NCBI GenBank assembly: GCA_963664035.2
Contig: OY760867.2
Span: 3,224,001 to 3,288,000, forward strand
Direction of reading: 5' to 3'
Source: G958296245 sp963664035
Lineage (GTDB): Bacteria > Chloroflexota > Dehalococcoidia > Lucifugimonadales > G958296245
Length of the DNA: 64,000 nt
Below, one piece after another: positions 37,201 through 52,200 of the stretch (position 1 is its first letter; every line of letters begins with the position of its first letter). The position numbers and the translations under genes were made by a program. The notes below the pieces were generated by a model that was not told the origin of the DNA, made no database searches, and saw only the letters and a list, made by a program, of their open reading frames with translations.

Positions 37201-40200
37201 GTGGGGCGGCCCTGGTGGGTACCGGCCTTGCGGGTGATGGTCACGGTGACGTCGTTCGTGGGATTCGTGCCCAGCCGGACGGTGTAGGCCCCCGTCGTGG
37301 TCCCGGTGAGCGGCTCGTTCACGTCCACCGCCGTACTGCTCACCACCACCCAGCCCTTGAAGCCGGCGGTGGCGTCGGCCGAGGGCTGGCTGTAGTCCGC
37401 GCCCGACTTGGTGGCCTGCACCATCAGCGTGTAGGTGGTGCCTGGGACGAAGCGGTTGCCGCTCTCCGGTACCAGGTGCGTCGCCACGTCCCCCGCCGTT
37501 ACGTGGCGGGCGTCGTCATAAACCTCTGAGCCGGACTTCCAGTAGAGCCGGTAGCCCGTGGCGTCGGTCACCTTGGTCCAGTTGACGCGGATGCCGCCGC
37601 CCTCCTGGGAGGCGGTGACGCCGGTGACCTGCGCCAGCTCGTCGTCGTCCACGATGTTCAGGACGGGGGCGGTAGCAGTGGTGTTGCTGACCCACGTGGA
37701 CGTCGCCGTCGTGCCGCCCGTCTTCGCCGGGTGGGTGGCCAGGGTCATCGCCTTGCTGTAGTTCGAGGCGTCGGTGTAGTTGTTCACCGCCGCCAGCGTC
37801 TGCGTCCCGCTCGTGCTTCCCGCCGCGATGGTGACGTCGCCGACGGTGTACGCGCTGGCGTCTTGCGGCACGGCGACCACCAGGTCCCGGTTCCACTCGG
37901 TGGTGGCGGTGACGGTGACGGTGGTCTGGGTCGCGCCGCCCACGCGCTCGTAGATGGTGGTCGGACTCAGCGTCAGCGATACGACGGGCCGCTGGTCGGC
38001 CGCGGTCAGCGCGCCGTACTTCAGCGCCGGGTACTGGTTCGCCGTGCCGAAGTCCCACGGGTCGTCCTGGCCGGTGGCGTGGTTGTTGTCGTTGTCCGCG
38101 TTGTCCAGGTCCAGGTTCCAGTCCTTGTAGATGTCGGTGCTCTGGGTCCCGTACGCCGTGGGCGCCTGGAGCTGGCTCGTCGTCTTGGCCGTGCCCTCGC
38201 CCCTGTCCGACCGCCCGTCGGTCTCGGAGTCGTAGTAGGACGCGGTGGTGGAGCCCGTTTGCTTGTAGCCCACCAGCCCGCCGGTCTCGTAGTTAGAGTT
38301 GGTGGAGTGGGTGACCGCCCCGGTGGCGAAGCTGTACTCGATGTTCCCGCGCTGGAATCCCACCAGGCCGCCCTCGTAGGCTTTGGCGCCGCCGGGAGCG
38401 GTGGCCGAGACGGAGCCACGGGCGTAGCTGACGCGGATGGTGGCATTCGGGCTTAGCTGGCCCGCCAGCCCGCCGGCCTGGGCATGCTTTCCGCTGCCGC
38501 CGGGAGCGGTGGCCGAGACGGAGCCGGCGGCGTAGCTGGCGTCCACGCGGGTTGCGGCGGCGTTAAGCACGTGCTCGCCCACGGCCCCGAAGAGCCCTCC
38601 GGCGAAGGTGTTGGTGCCGCTTTGCGTCCCCTGCGCAACGGCCGTGACGTCCGCCCACGAGTAGCTGGAGATCGTCACGCCGTCTTCGAGCGTCCCCGCC
38701 AGCCCGCCCACGAAGAGGTGCTTGTCGGCGGCGGTCATGGTGGACGTGGCGGAGACCGAGCCCGTCGTGTAGGAGTCCTCGACGGTGACGCTGCTGCCGA
38801 AAATCCTGCCGGAAATCCTGCCCGCCAGCCCGCCCGCGTAGACGTGCCCGCCGCTGGACGTGGTGAGCTTGACGTCCACGTTCGTGACGCCCACGTTCGT
38901 GATAGGCCCATCCTGGATGTGGCCGAAGAGGCCGGCGTAGCTGCCCGACGTGCTGTTGATGAACAGGTTTTCGATTTCGTAGCCGTTGCCGTCGAACCGG
39001 GCGGCGTAGAAGACCGTGCTAGTCCCGCCGATGGGGACCCAGCCCACCCCGCCGTTCCAGTAGGTGTCGCCCAAGTCCGCGCCGCCGCTGCCGTTGGTGT
39101 CGAAGTCGAGGTTGTTGGAGAGCTCGTAGCCCTCGCAGACCTGGTTGGCGGGCAGCGTCTCGTCCTCGTTGCAGCCCATGCCGGCCTCGGCGGTGGGGAA
39201 AGCGGACTCGTAGTTGGCCCCGTCGCCGGAAGCCACCGAGCCGTCGCCGTCCAGGTCCCAGCGGATGGCGTTGAGCTGCGCCAGCGTGGTTATCTCTATC
39301 AGCCCGTCGTCGTCCGCGTCGTAGTCCTTGCCCGGGCTGGCGGTCGCCGACGCCCACGGCCCGTCGTCGTAGCCCGTCTTGGTGGCCGCGAGGCGGAAGG
39401 TGTAGACGCCGTTGGAGGTGAGGGGGCTGATGGTGTGCGGCGAAGTGACGCTGGCGACCTCCGTCCACGTCGTATCCGCCGACTCCTTGTACTCCAGCTT
39501 GTTGCCCGTGGCCCCGGGCTGCCGCGTCCACGTGAGGGTGACCGAGGTGTAGTTGGCCCCTCCCGTAAGGGTGAACGCCGGCGCGATCAGCCCGAAGTCG
39601 TCGTCCTCGATGGTCAGCGACGCGCCGGAGGGCATGGCGACCCAGTTCTGGTCCGTCGTCGGCGTCAGCGTGACCGAGGCGTCCGTTGCGCCGGTCGTGT
39701 TGTTTACCGCCTCGACGATCAGCGTTCCCGTCGTCGCCCCCGCCGCGATGACCAGGTCCGTCGTGTACGTGTTGCCGGACTTCAGCCTGTATGTGGCGGC
39801 GGTCTCGTTGACTTCCAGCGTCACCGGCACCTCCTGGGCGGGGCTGATGGTGGCCGTCAGCGTCGACGTGGCAACCGGACTCGCGCCGCAGGCGTTCGTG
39901 TCCGTCCCCTTGGTCGTCTCGCAGATGCTGGCCGGCGACACCGCCACCGTCACCGACGCCCGCTGGTCCGCCGCCGTCAGCCCGTAGTCGAGAACGGGGT
40001 ACTGGCTGGACGTGCCGAAGTCCCACGGGTCGTCGGCTGCTGCCGTCCCGCCCACGTCGATGTTCCAGGCGGCGTAGATGCCTGTGCCGTAGGCCGTGGG
40101 CGTCTGAAGTTGGGTGGTGGTCGTGCCGGCGCCCGCCCCGGTGGCCGTGATGCCCGACGTCGTCGTGTCCCAGTACGAGTTGGCGACCGTCGCCCCGGCG

Positions 40201-43200
40201 TGTTCGTGCGCCGCCAGGCCGCCCTTGCGCTCCGTCGGGCTGCTCCCGCCCGACGTCGAGGGCTCGCCAGTGGCGAAGGACGCCGTGACCGTGCCGGCCT
40301 TCAGCTCGCCCAGCAGCCCGCCCGCGTTCAGCGTCGCTGTGTTCGCCGTGGCCGCGGTCTTCGCCTCCGGGTGGGCGTGGGAGTAGCTGGCCCTCACGCT
40401 GCCCGCGTCCTGGTAGCCGATCAGCCCGCCCGCGTTCGCCTCCGCGCCGGTGGCGGACCGGCTGTCGGCGACGACCGTTCCCGTGGTGAAGCTGGCCGTC
40501 ACCGACCCGCCTGTGTCCTGGTAGCCGACCAGCCCGCCGGCGTAGGCGTCCAGGCTGGCCGTGGCGCTGAGCTGCTCCGCCGTGACGTCGGCCCGGGCGT
40601 AGCTGCTGGTGATGCTCCCCGTGTTGTGCGCGACGATGCCGCCGGCGTAGGCGTCCTTCTCCGTCGTGTTGCTCGATATGTCGCTCTGCGTAGCCTTCAC
40701 CGCGCCGACCACGGAGCTTCCGGTGATGGAGCCGCCGGCGTTCTTGCCAGCCAGGCCGCCGGCGTACACGTCCGTCCCGGTCGTCGCGCCGGAGTTGGTG
40801 GCGACGGTGACGGAGACGCCCCTGAGCTTGAGGTCCTTGACCACTCCGCCGCTGCCTATCTCCGCGAACAGCCCCGCCTGACCCACCGTGGTGGCGCCGC
40901 TGCGGTTTATGAACAGGTTGGAGACGGTGTACGTCCCGCCGTTGCCGTCGAACTCGCCCGTGAAGGCCCGGGTGGTGGTCGTCCCCGCCGTCGCGCCGAT
41001 GGGCAGCCACCCCTGGCCGCCGTTCCAGTAGGTGTCGCCGGAGTTCGGCCCGCCGCTGTTGTTGGTGTCGAAGTCCAGGTTGGCCGTGATCTCGTAGCCC
41101 TTGCACGTCGGGTTGCCGGTGTTCTGGGAGGAGATGGTCGCCACGCTCTCCCCGCAGCCCATGTTGTCCTCCGGGCTGCCGAAGGCGCCGGCGTAGTTGG
41201 AGGTGTAGTCGTACTCGCCCGCGTCGGTGTAGTCGCCGTCGTCGTTGGAGTCGTACTTGTCCCCCACGCCGTCGCCGTCCAGGTCCCAGCGTATGGCGTT
41301 CAGCTTCGCCAGCGTGTCCACGTCTATCAGCCCGTCGTTGTCCGCGTCGTAGTCCACGTCGCCCGTGGTCGGCGTCGCGCTCGCCGAGTCCGAGGGCCCC
41401 GAGTCGTCGTAGCCCGTCTTGGTGGCGATGACCCGGAAGTAGTACGTCGTCCCGCTCGTCAGCCCCGTCTTGATCTTCAGCGTGTCGGTGCTGCCGCCCG
41501 TTACCGTCGTCTCCGTGACGGTGGCGAATGTGGTGGATGTGCTGCGCTGGACGATGTATCCCGTCGCCCCCGTCACCGTGTTCCAGTCCACCTGCGCCTT
41601 CGCGCCGTCGACGGAGAGCTTGACGCCCGTGGGCTTGGCCAGCGTGTCCTCGTCCTTGATGGTGAGGGACGCCCCGGTGATGCTCACCCAGTTCTGCGCC
41701 GTCGCGCCGCCCACGGTGACGGCGTTGTCCGACGCGTCCGCCGTGTCGTTCACCGCCGTGATGGTGACGCTCCCGGTCGTGCTCCCGGCGGCGATGGTGA
41801 TGGAGGCCGCGCTCAGCGTGTAGGCGCTGTCCGTGTCCAGCGTGACGGTGACGGGCAGGACCTCCGCAGCGCCCAGCGTGGCGGTGATGGTGGTGGAGGT
41901 GCGGTCGTCGCTGCCGCAGGCGTAGGTCACGCCCTGGACGGTCCCGTAGCCCTTGGCGGACTCGCAGATGTTGGCGTGGGTCGCGCTCAGCGTCAGCGCG
42001 GCCCGCTGGCTCGCCGCCGTCATCCCGTAGTCGATGGCCGGGTACTGGCTGGCCGTGCCGAAGTCCCACGGGTCGTCCGCGGCGGCCGTCCCGCCCACGT
42101 CGATGTTCCAGAGGCCGTAGATGCCGGCGGTTATGCCGTAGGACGTGGGCGTCTGCAGCTCGCTCGTCGTCTTGCCCGCGCCCGCGCCCGTCGCCGTGAC
42201 GCCCGTCGTCGTCGTGTCCCAGTAGCTGTTGGTCACCGTGCCGTTGTTCCGGCCAGCCAGCCCGCCGACGTAGGTGGTCGGGCTGCTCCCGCCCGAGGTC
42301 GCGGGCGCGCCGGTGGAGTAGGACGCCGCGATGCTGGCCCCCGACTGCAGCTGGCCCGCCAGCCCGCCCGCCGTCAGCGTGGCCGTCGCCGCCGACGCCG
42401 CGGCCTTCGCCTCCGCGCTGGCGTGGGAGTAGCTGGCCTTGACGCTGCCGGAGTCCTGGTAGCCCACCAGCCCGCCCGCGTAGGACTTCGCGCCGGTGGA
42501 CGACCTGCTGTCGGCCGCCACCGTCCCGAAGGAGTAGCTGGCCGCGATGGACCCGCCCGTGCCCTGGCGTCCCGCGAGGCCGCCGGCGTGGGCCTCCTTG
42601 CTGGCCGTGGCGCTGAGCTGCTCCGCCGTCACCGTGGCCCGGGCGTAGCTGCTGACGATGCCGCCCGTGTTCTCGCCCACGAGCCCGCCGGCGAAGGCGT
42701 CCTCCTCCGTCACGCTGGGGCTGGTGTTCGTGTTGTCGCTCTGGGTCGCCTTGACCGCGCCTTCGACGTAGCTGCCCGTTATCGACCCGGCGCTCTTGCC
42801 CGCGATGCCGCCGGCGTACACGTCCGCCGCGCTCGTCGCCGTCGCGTTGGTGGCGACGGTGACGGAGACGCCCTCCAGTCTGAGGTTCCTGACCGCCGCG
42901 CCGCTGCCAAGCTCCGCGAACAGCCCGGCGCGCCCTACCGTGGTGGAGCCGCTGCGGTTCACGTACAGGTTCGAGATGGTGGACGTCCCGCCGTCGAACT
43001 CGCCGGTGTACGCGCTGGCCGTCAAACTCCCCGCCGTCGCGCCGATGGGCAGCCACCCCTGGCCGCCGTTCCAGTAGGTGTCGTCGCTGCGGGTGCCCTT
43101 GGTGGCGCCAGTGTCGAAGTCGAGGTTGGCCGTGAGCTCGTAGCCCTTGCACGTCGGGTTGCCGGTGTTCTGGGACGAGATGGTGACGGCGCTCTCGCCG

Positions 43201-46200
43201 CAGCCCATGTTGTCCTCCGGGCTGCCGAAGGCGGCGGCGTAGCTGGTCGAGTCGGAGGCGTTGTCCACCACGCCGTCGCCGTCCAGGTCGTAGCGTATGG
43301 CGTTCAGCTTCGCCAGCGAGTCCACGTCTATCAGGCCGTCGTTGTCCGCGTCGTAGTCCACGTCGCCTGTGGTGGGCGTGATGCTCGCCGGGTCCGACGG
43401 CACGGAGTTGTCATAGCCCGTCTTGGTGGCGATGACCCGGAAGTAGTACGTCGTCCCCGACATCAGCCCCGTCGTGACCTTCAGCGTGGTGTTGCCGCCG
43501 CCCGATACCGCCGTCTCCGTGACGACGGCGAAGGTGGTGGACATGCTCCGCTGCACGGTGTACCCCGTAGCCCCCATCACCGTGTCCCAGTCCACCTGCA
43601 CGTTCACGCCGTCGACGGAGAGCTTGACGCCCGTGGGATTGGCCAGCGTGTCTTCGTCGACGATGGTGATGGACAGGGCCGCGCCGGGGATGCTCACCCA
43701 CGGGTCGCCGGTGTCGGCGGCGAGGGTGAACGACGGGTCGGTGGCTACCTGCGTCTTGTTGTTCACCGCCGTCAGCGTCGCCGTCGTCGTTGTCGCGCCC
43801 TTGGCGATGGTCATCGTCGTCGTGCTAAGCGTGTACGCCGAGTTCGTCGGCAGGGTGACGATTACGTCGGCGTGCCAAGCGTTGGCCAGGGTGGCGGTGA
43901 TGGTGGCCGAGGTCTGCGGGCTCGCGCCGCAGGCGTTGGCGTCGGTGCCCTTGGCGGACTCGCAGATGGTGGTCCGGTTGGCGGACATGGTGATGGTGGC
44001 CCGCTGCGGCGGGATCGTCAGGTGGTATTGCAGCACCGGGTAGTCGGACGCCGTCCCGAAGTGCCACGGGTCGTCGTTGCCCGTCACGCCGTCCAGGTTC
44101 AGGTCCCAGTTGGCGTAGATGGCGTTGCCCGTGCCGTAGGCCGTGGGCGTCTGGAGCTCGCTGGTCGTCTTGCCCGTGCCCTGGCCGGTGGCGGTGATGC
44201 CGGACACGTCGGTGTCCCAGTAGCTGTCGGTGGTCGTGCCGGAGACGTGATTCCCGGTCAGGCCGCCGACGCTGTTGGTAGGTTGGTAAATAGTGCCGGT
44301 GCCTGTGGTGGTGGCCGTGGGCGTTCCGACGGAGTAGCTGGCGGTTATCTTGCCGCCGTCCTGCGTCCCCACGAGGCCGCCGGCGTTGAGCTTGGTGAAA
44401 AGGTTGTATTGAACTCCAGTGGCGTAGGCGGTCGCCGTCGCGTCCGCCTCGGAGTAGCTGGACTTGATTTCGCCGTCCTTGTGGTAGCCGATGAGGCCGC
44501 CGGCGTGCCCTTCCCCATTGTTTTGAGAACTGACGATGGCGGTTGCGGAGCCGCGGGCATAGGTGGCGACGATGTCGCCGCCGTCCTGGTAGGCGACGAG
44601 GCCGCCGGCGTAGGACTTGGAGTTGGCGTCGTTGGCGGCGAAGTTGGCGGTGGTGGTGACGCGGGCGTAGCTAGACGTTATGGAGCCGCCGACCTGCCGC
44701 CCAATCAAGCCGCCGGCGTGGGGGTGCTTGTCCGTGCCGCTGACCGGTTCGACGGTGGCGTTGACGGTTCCTGTTACGTATGTCTTGAATATCTCGCCCG
44801 CGCTGTACCCCGCCAGACCTCCGGCATAGACTTCGGGGGCGCTGGGGATGCTGGTGAGGTAGTTCTTGAACGTTACGGAGACGTCCTCCACGCCCAGGTT
44901 CCTGATCTTCGCGCCGCTGCCCACGTCTCCGAACAGCCCGGCGAAGAGTGTATATATGTGAGGGTCCGTATTGGTGCCGCTGCCGGTCCGCGTCCCGCGG
45001 CGGTTGATGAACAGGTTGGAGATGACGTAGTTGTTGCCCTCGAAGACGGCGTTGAAGGGGTCGCTGCTGCCGTCGGGCGAGGTGGAATCGTGGGCGATGG
45101 GCTGCCAGCCCGCCCCGCCGTCCCAGTAGGTGTCGCCCGTTATGTCGGTGCGCCTGTCGTTGTTGGTGTCGAAGTCCAGGCTGTTGGAAAGCTCGTAGCC
45201 CGTGCAGGCGGGGTTGCCCGTGCCCGCCATTATGGAGGCGACGGACTCGTTGCAGCCCATGTTGTCCTCGGCGTTCGGGAACGCCGTGTCGTAAGAGGAC
45301 TGGTTCGACGAGTCATCGGCCACCCCGTCGCCGTCCAGATCCCACCGAATGGCGTTGAGCTGGGCGAGGGTGGTAATTTCGATCAGCCCGTCGTTGTCCG
45401 CGTCGTAGTCGCCGTCGCCCGCGCTGGTCTTGGTCGTCGCGCTCACCACGTCGGACGGCTGCTCGTCCACGCCGCCGCCCTTGGTGGACAGCACCCGCAC
45501 GTAGTAGGTGGTGTCGGCCGTCAGCGCGGGCGTAGGGCTGATGGTATAGGTTACGGTGCTGCCGCTCGATATGGTAGTCGTTCCCGTCGGGCTTGCCCAC
45601 GAGTCCGCCGTGTGCCACTCCACCCTATAGCCCGTCGCGTCCGTAACCTGCGTCCAGTCCACCTGTATCTTCGTGCCGTCCACCGAGAGCTTGACGTTGG
45701 TGGGCTTGGCGAGCTCGTCGTCGTCCTTGATGGTGAGCGTCAGGGTGGACGGGGTAATCGCGATCCACCCGGTATCGAACGATACGCTGGGCGCTAGGTC
45801 TATGGCGTTGTCGGCCGGTTGCGTCGTTCCGCACGCGCCCGTGCCGCAGTCGGTGTTGTTCACCGCCGTAATCGAGGTTGTGGCCACGGTTGTGCCGGCG
45901 GGGAAGGCGAGCGTGGTCGTGCCCAGGGTGTATGCGCTGCTGGGGGCCAGCGTGGCGACGGCATCGGAGTTCCATGCCTTGTTCAGCGTCAGGGTGAGCA
46001 CGGTGGAGTTGGCGCGGCTCGGCGTGATGAGGGCGCGCTCCCAGATCGTCGTCGTGCTGAGCGACAGCGTAGTGGTGGCGCGCTGGTCGGCCGGGTCCAG
46101 CGTGCCGTACTTGAGCGCCGGGTACTGGCTGGCCGAGCCGAAGTGCCAGGGGTCGTCGCCGCCCGTTACGCTGTCCAGATCCAGGTTCCAGTTCGCGTAG

Positions 46201-49200
46201 ATGCTGTTGCCCGTGCCGTAGGCCGTAGGCGTCTGTAGCTCGCTGGTGGTCATAGGCGTGCCCGTCGCGCTGGTGGAGACACCGGAAGTCTGCGTGTCCC
46301 AGTACGAATAGGTGGTGCTGCCGCCGCCCGTGCGGAATCCCACCAGCCCGCCCGTGCTCAGCGTGCCGTCCCCGCTCGCCGTCACCGCGCCGGTGGCGAA
46401 TGACGCCGTGATGTTGTTACCGGACTGCCTACCCACCAGGCCGCCTGCGTAGGACCATCCAGTGATGCCGGTCGTGACCGCCGCGTCGTAACTGGCGAAG
46501 ACGTCGCCCCTGGCGTAGGACGCGCTCACGCTTGCACCGGAGGACAGGTATCCCACCAGCCCGCCCGCGTAGGCATTGCTGCTGTTTTGGGCGCTGGTGT
46601 TAGCGACAACGTCCCCGCCAGCGTAGGATGCGCTCACGCTTCCATGAGAGTGCCCAATCAGGCCGCCCGCGTAGATGCCGATGCCGGTCTGTGTGCCCGT
46701 CGAGTAACCCGTCACGTCGGCCAGGGAGTAGCTGGAAGTGATGCTACCGAAAGACCGGCCCACCAAGCCGCCCACGTAAGTCTGGCCGCTATAGGTGAAG
46801 GTGACGGGGTTCGTGGCCGACTCGCCGGCCCGCACCCTGCCGGTAGTGTAGCTGTCTTCGATGGTGCTCGGGCCGATGTAACCCGCAAGCCCGCCCACGA
46901 AAACGCTGTCGCTGCTGATCGTCGTGCTGACCGTGATGTCCACGTTCACCAACCCGACGTCCTCTACGGTATGGTTGCCATTGCTGTCGAATCTCCCGAA
47001 CAGGCCCCAGTGTCTGCCGCCCACCGTGCTGTTGATGAACAGGTTGCTTATGGTGTAAGGCCCGCCGTCGCCGCTCGCGTCCGTGTCCGCGTTGCCGTCG
47101 AAGTCGCCGGTGTAGGGATTCGCATTCGTCCTAGTCGTAGTCGCGCCGATCGGGTTCCAGCCCGCGCCGCCGTTCCAGTACGTATCGCCGATGTCCGCGC
47201 CCGACGGGTTGGCCGTCGACGTCGCGCTGCCGTCGGTGTTGAAGTCCAGGTTGGCGCGCAGTTCGTAGCCCACGCAGCCGGTGTTGGGGCAGCCCAGGTT
47301 CGCCACGCCCCCGGAGAAGGCGGCGGTGTAGGTGGAGGTGCCGTGCTCGGGCGAGCCGTTCCCGTCCAGGTCGTAGCGAACGGCGTTAAGCTGCGCCAGC
47401 GTGGTTATCTCCAGCATCCCGTCGCCGTCGGCGTCGTAGTCCTTGCCCGGGCTTACGTTGCTGGTAGTGGTGAAGGCGCTGTCGTCTATGCCGCTGTTGG
47501 CCGCGCCCACCGCGGACACACGGACGTCGTACAGCTTGGTGGGGTCGAGGCCGGTAATGGTGTGGCTGCACTTGGTGTTGTTCTCCAGCGTGCAGGACGA
47601 CGCCTGTACGGTAGCCGCCAGGGTCCAGGCGCTCGCCGTGGACTCCTTGTACTCCAGCTTGTAGGCGGCCGCGCCCGTGCTGGTGGCCCAGGTCACCACC
47701 AGGGACGTCCGGTTCGGGTTGCCCGTGTCCTTGGCCGCCGCGATGCTAGACGGCGCGGCCAGTTCGTCGTCGTCCTTGATGGTGATGGTGGTGGTCGCGC
47801 CAATGATGACCCACGTGGTGTTCGTGTGGTCGTTGCCGCGTGCGAGGGTTGCGACGAAGTCGTTGGCGTCCAGGTAGTTGTTCACCGCCGTCAGCGACGT
47901 GGTGGCGGTGGTGGCCCCGGCCGATATGGTGAGCGTGTTCGCGCCCAGCGTGTACGCGGCGTTCGTCGGCAGCGTCACCACCACGTCCTCGTTCCACGTC
48001 CCGTTCAGCGTCGCCGTCAACTCGGCCGAATTCACCCTGCTCGGGCTGCTAAGCGCGCGCTCCCAGATAGTGGACGGGCTGACGCTCAGCGTAGTAGTGG
48101 CGCGCTGGTCGGCCGGGTCCAGCGTGCCGTACTTCAGCACAGGGTACTGGCTGGCCGAGCCGAAGTCCCACGGGTCGTCGTTCGTGTTGTCGCTGTCCAG
48201 GTCCAGGTTCCAGTTCGCGTAGATGCCGCTGTAGCCCGTAGGCGACTGTGACTGCGCCGTCGTCTTGCCCGTACCCTGGCCCGTGGCGGTGATGCCGGAG
48301 GTGTCCGTGTCCCAATAGGAGTTGGCGGCAGTGCCGCTATTATTGCCCACCAGGCCGCCCGCCGCGAGCGTTCCGTCTCCCGTCGCCGTGGGCGCGCCGG
48401 TGGAGAAGGACGCGGTAACGCTGCCGGTCCCGGTTTGGTAACCCACCAGGCCACCCGCGTAGGCTTTGCCGGTCATGCCGGTTGTGACAGTGTCGTCATG
48501 GTCGGCGGAGACTTCCCCCCTCGCGTAGGACGCGCTCACGCTTCCAAGAAGGTATCCCACCAGGCCGCCCGCGTAGGACTCGCTGCTGTTCTGGGCCTCG
48601 GTGTTGGCGGAGACGGCCCCGCCCGCGTAGGACGCGCTCACGCTTCCACTACTGCCGACGTATCCAACCAGGCCGCCCGCAAAGGTCCCAATGTTGGTAT
48701 TGCTGCTGCCCTTGGAGTGGCCCGTGACGTCGGCCAGCGAGTAGCTCGCGGTGACATCGCCTTCGATCCTGCCCACCAGCCCGCCTACCCGGGAGTAACT
48801 GTAGTCACCCGTGAAAGTGACGGGGCTCGTAGCCGACTCTCCGGCCCTGACCCGGCCGGTGGTGTAGCTGTCCTCGATGTTCACGCCCCCACTGCCCATG
48901 AGTCCCGCCAGCCCTCCCACGTCGACTTCGCTGACGCCCGACGGGGTCAAGGTAACGTCCACGTTGACGAGGGCGACGTTCTCCACCAGCGCGCCGCTGC
49001 CGCCGTTGAGGTAGGCGAAGAGGCCGGCGTACTTGCCCGAGGTGCGGGCGATGAAGAGGTTGGAGATGGTGTAGGTGTTGCCGTTGAAGTCGCCCGTATA
49101 TGCGGTGACCGTGTACGGGCTGGCGCTTGCCATGCCGATGGGCAGCCAGCCCGTGCCGGAGTTCCAGTAGGTGTCGCCGGAGTCCGCGCCCGTGGGGTTG

Positions 49201-52200
49201 GCGCTGCTCTTCGCGCTGCTGTTGGTGTTGAAGTCCAGGTTCGCCGCTAGCTCGTAGCCCGTGCAGGCCGGGTTGCCGGGGCCCGCCGTTATGGTGGCGG
49301 CGGACTCGTTGCAGCCCATGTTGTCCTCGGCGTTCGGGAACGCCGCCGCGTAGCTCGTCGCGTTCGCCGCGTCGTCCACGACGCCGTTCCCGTCCAGGTC
49401 CCACCGCATCGCGTTAAGCTGCGCCAGGTTGCTGACCTCGATCAGCCCGTCGTTGTCCGCGTCGTAGTCCCCCGTCCCCGCGCTGGCCTTGGTCGTGGCG
49501 CTCACTGCGTCCGACGGCGGCTCGTCCGCCCCGCTCTTCGTCGGCAGCACCCGCACGTAGTACGTCGTGTTCGCGCTCAGCGCGGGCGTCGGGTCGATGA
49601 CGTAGTTCACCGTGCTCCCGCTCGACACGGTAGCCTCCGACGGACTTGCCCACGAGTCCGACGTGTTCCACTGCACCTTGTACCCAGTCGCCCCCGTCAC
49701 CTGCGTCCAGTCCGCCCGTATCTTCGTGCCGTCCACCGACAGCCTGAGGCCCGTCGGCTTCGTCAGCTCGTCGTCGTCGTTGATCGTTATGCTTACGTCC
49801 GTGCCCTTCGAGACCCACGTCGTGTCCGTGGGATGGGTCGCCTGCGTCAGCGTCACGACGGCGTTCGCGGCGTCCACGAAGTTGTTCACCGCCGTCAGCG
49901 TGACCGTCGTAGTCGTCGCCCCCGCCGCGATGGTGCTCGTAGCCGCGCTCAGCGTGTACGCCGCGTTCGTCGGGAAGGTCACCTCCACGTCCTCGTTCCA
50001 TGCCTTGTCCAGCGTCGCCGTGACCGTCGCGCTGTTCACTCTGCTAGGGCTGCTCAGCGCCCGCTCCCAGATCGTCGCCGGGCTCACGCTCAGCGTCAGC
50101 CCGGCGCGCTGGTCCGCCGCCGTCAGGCTCTCGTACTTCAGCGTCGGGTACTGGTTCGCCGTCCCGAAGTCCCACGCGTCCTGCAGGCCCGCCGTCGTCG
50201 TGTCCAGGTCAATGTCCCAGTCCTTATATATGTCGTCCGCGCCCGTGCCGTAGGCCGTCGGCGTCTGGAGCTCGGAGGTCGTCTTGCCCGTGCCGGAGCC
50301 CGTGGCCGTGATGCCCGATGCCTGCGTGTCCCAGTAGGAGTCCGACGTCGCGCCGCCCGTGCGGTGGCCCGCCAGCCCGCCCGCCGCCAGCGTGCCGTCT
50401 CCCGTCGCCGTTGCCCGTCCCGTGGAGAACGACGCCGTGACGTTCGCGCCCTGCCAACCCACCAAGCCGCCGACCCTCGCCCGTCCTGTGACGTTTGTGG
50501 TTGCGGTGGCGTCGTAGTCGCCGGAGACCGCGCCCCGCGCGTAGGACGCGCTAATTGCCCCGTTGGTGTGTCCGACCAGGCCGCCAGCGTGGACCCTCCC
50601 GTTGTTCTGCGCCACGGTGTTTCCCGACACCGCCCCGCCCGCGAACGACGCGCTCACGCCCCCACTGCCGACGCGGCCGGCCAAGCCGCCAACGTTCGTC
50701 ACGACTCCGGTCTGCGCGCTCGTCGAATAGCCCGTCACGTCGGCCAGCGAGTAGCTGGAAACGATGCTGCCTTTCGACCAGCCCACCAGGCCGCCGACGT
50801 AGGAATTGAGGCTGCTCGCGGTGAGCGTCACCGGCTCGGTGGCCGACTCGCCGGCCCGAACCCTACCCGTGGTGTAGCTGTCCTTGATGGACACGGTCGT
50901 GTTGAAGACGTGCCCCGCCAGGCCGCCCACGTGAACGGCGCTGCCCGTCGTGACGTTCAGCGTCACGTCCACGTTCACCAGCGAGACGTTCTCGATGGTC
51001 TGGTTTGTGCCGTTCAGATGCGCGAACAGCCCCGCGTAGTTGCCGCTCGTCCGGTCGATGTACAGGTTTGAGATGGTGAAGGTCTGGCCGTCGAAGTCGC
51101 CGGTGTAGGCGCTGCCGCTCACGCCGCCGATGGGCTCCCATCCCGCGCCGGAGTTCCAGTAGGCGTCGTCGCTGCGGGTGCCCTTCGTCCCCGTGTCGAA
51201 GTCCAGGTCCTTGGTCAGCTCGTAGCCTCTGCAGGCGGGGTTGCCGGTGTCGTTGGAGGAGATGGACGCCGCCGTCTCGCCGCAGCCCATGTTGTCTTCG
51301 GCGTTGGGGAATGCCAGGTCGTAGCTGGCCTGGTTGCTGGGATCGTCCGCCTGGCCGTCGCCGTCCAGGTCCCAGCGAATGGCGTTGAGCTTGGCGAGGG
51401 TGTCGACGCCTATCAGCCCGTTGTTGTCGTTGTCGTAGTCCACCTTGTTGGAGGCGGGCGTCGCGCTCACCGAGTCCGACGGCGTGGAGTCGTCGTAGCC
51501 CGTCGCCGTGGCGATTACGCGGAAGTAGTAGGTCGTGCCCGACGTCAGCCCCGATGTGACCCTCAGCGTGGTGTTGCCGCCGCCCGTTACCGGCGTCTCC
51601 GTGACGGTGGCGAAGGTGCTGGACGCGCTCCGCTGCACCTTGTACCCCGTCGCGTCCGTAACCGCCGTCCAGTCCAACTGGACGTTCGCGCCGTCCACCG
51701 AGATTTTGACGCCGGTGGGCTTGGCGACGATGTCCTCGTCCGTGATGGTCAGGGACGCCCCGGTGATGTTCACCCAGTTCCGGCCCGTCGCCGGCGTCAG
51801 CGTCACCGTATTGTTCGCCGCGTCCGTCTTGTTGTTCACCGCTCCCACCGTCAGCGTTCCGCTCGTGGAGCTGGCGGCTATGGTTATCGTCGACTTCGCC
51901 GTGCTGCCCGACTTCAGGGTGTAGACGGCGGCGTTGGTGCTGAACGTGAGGGTTACCGGGACTTCCTGCGCCGGGCTGATGGTGGCCGTCATCGTGGAGG
52001 AGGTTAAGGGAGACGCGCCGCAGGCGCTCGCGTTCGTTCCGGCCGAGCTTTCGCAGATGCTGGCCGGCGAGAACGCCACGGTCACCGCCGCCCGCTGGTC
52101 CGCCGCCGTCAACCCGTAGTCCAGGACGGGGTATTGGGTGGCGGTTCCGAAGTCCCAGGGGTCGTCGTTGGCGCTTGTGCCGCCAACGTTCACGTCCCAG

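Noticed and set aside
38484..45797. Plus-strand open frame of 2,437 codons opposite the giant gene
   Set aside because: It mirrors the minus-strand repeats and has no domain, start signal or independent support. Long antisense frames are expected opposite GC-rich repetitive coding DNA.
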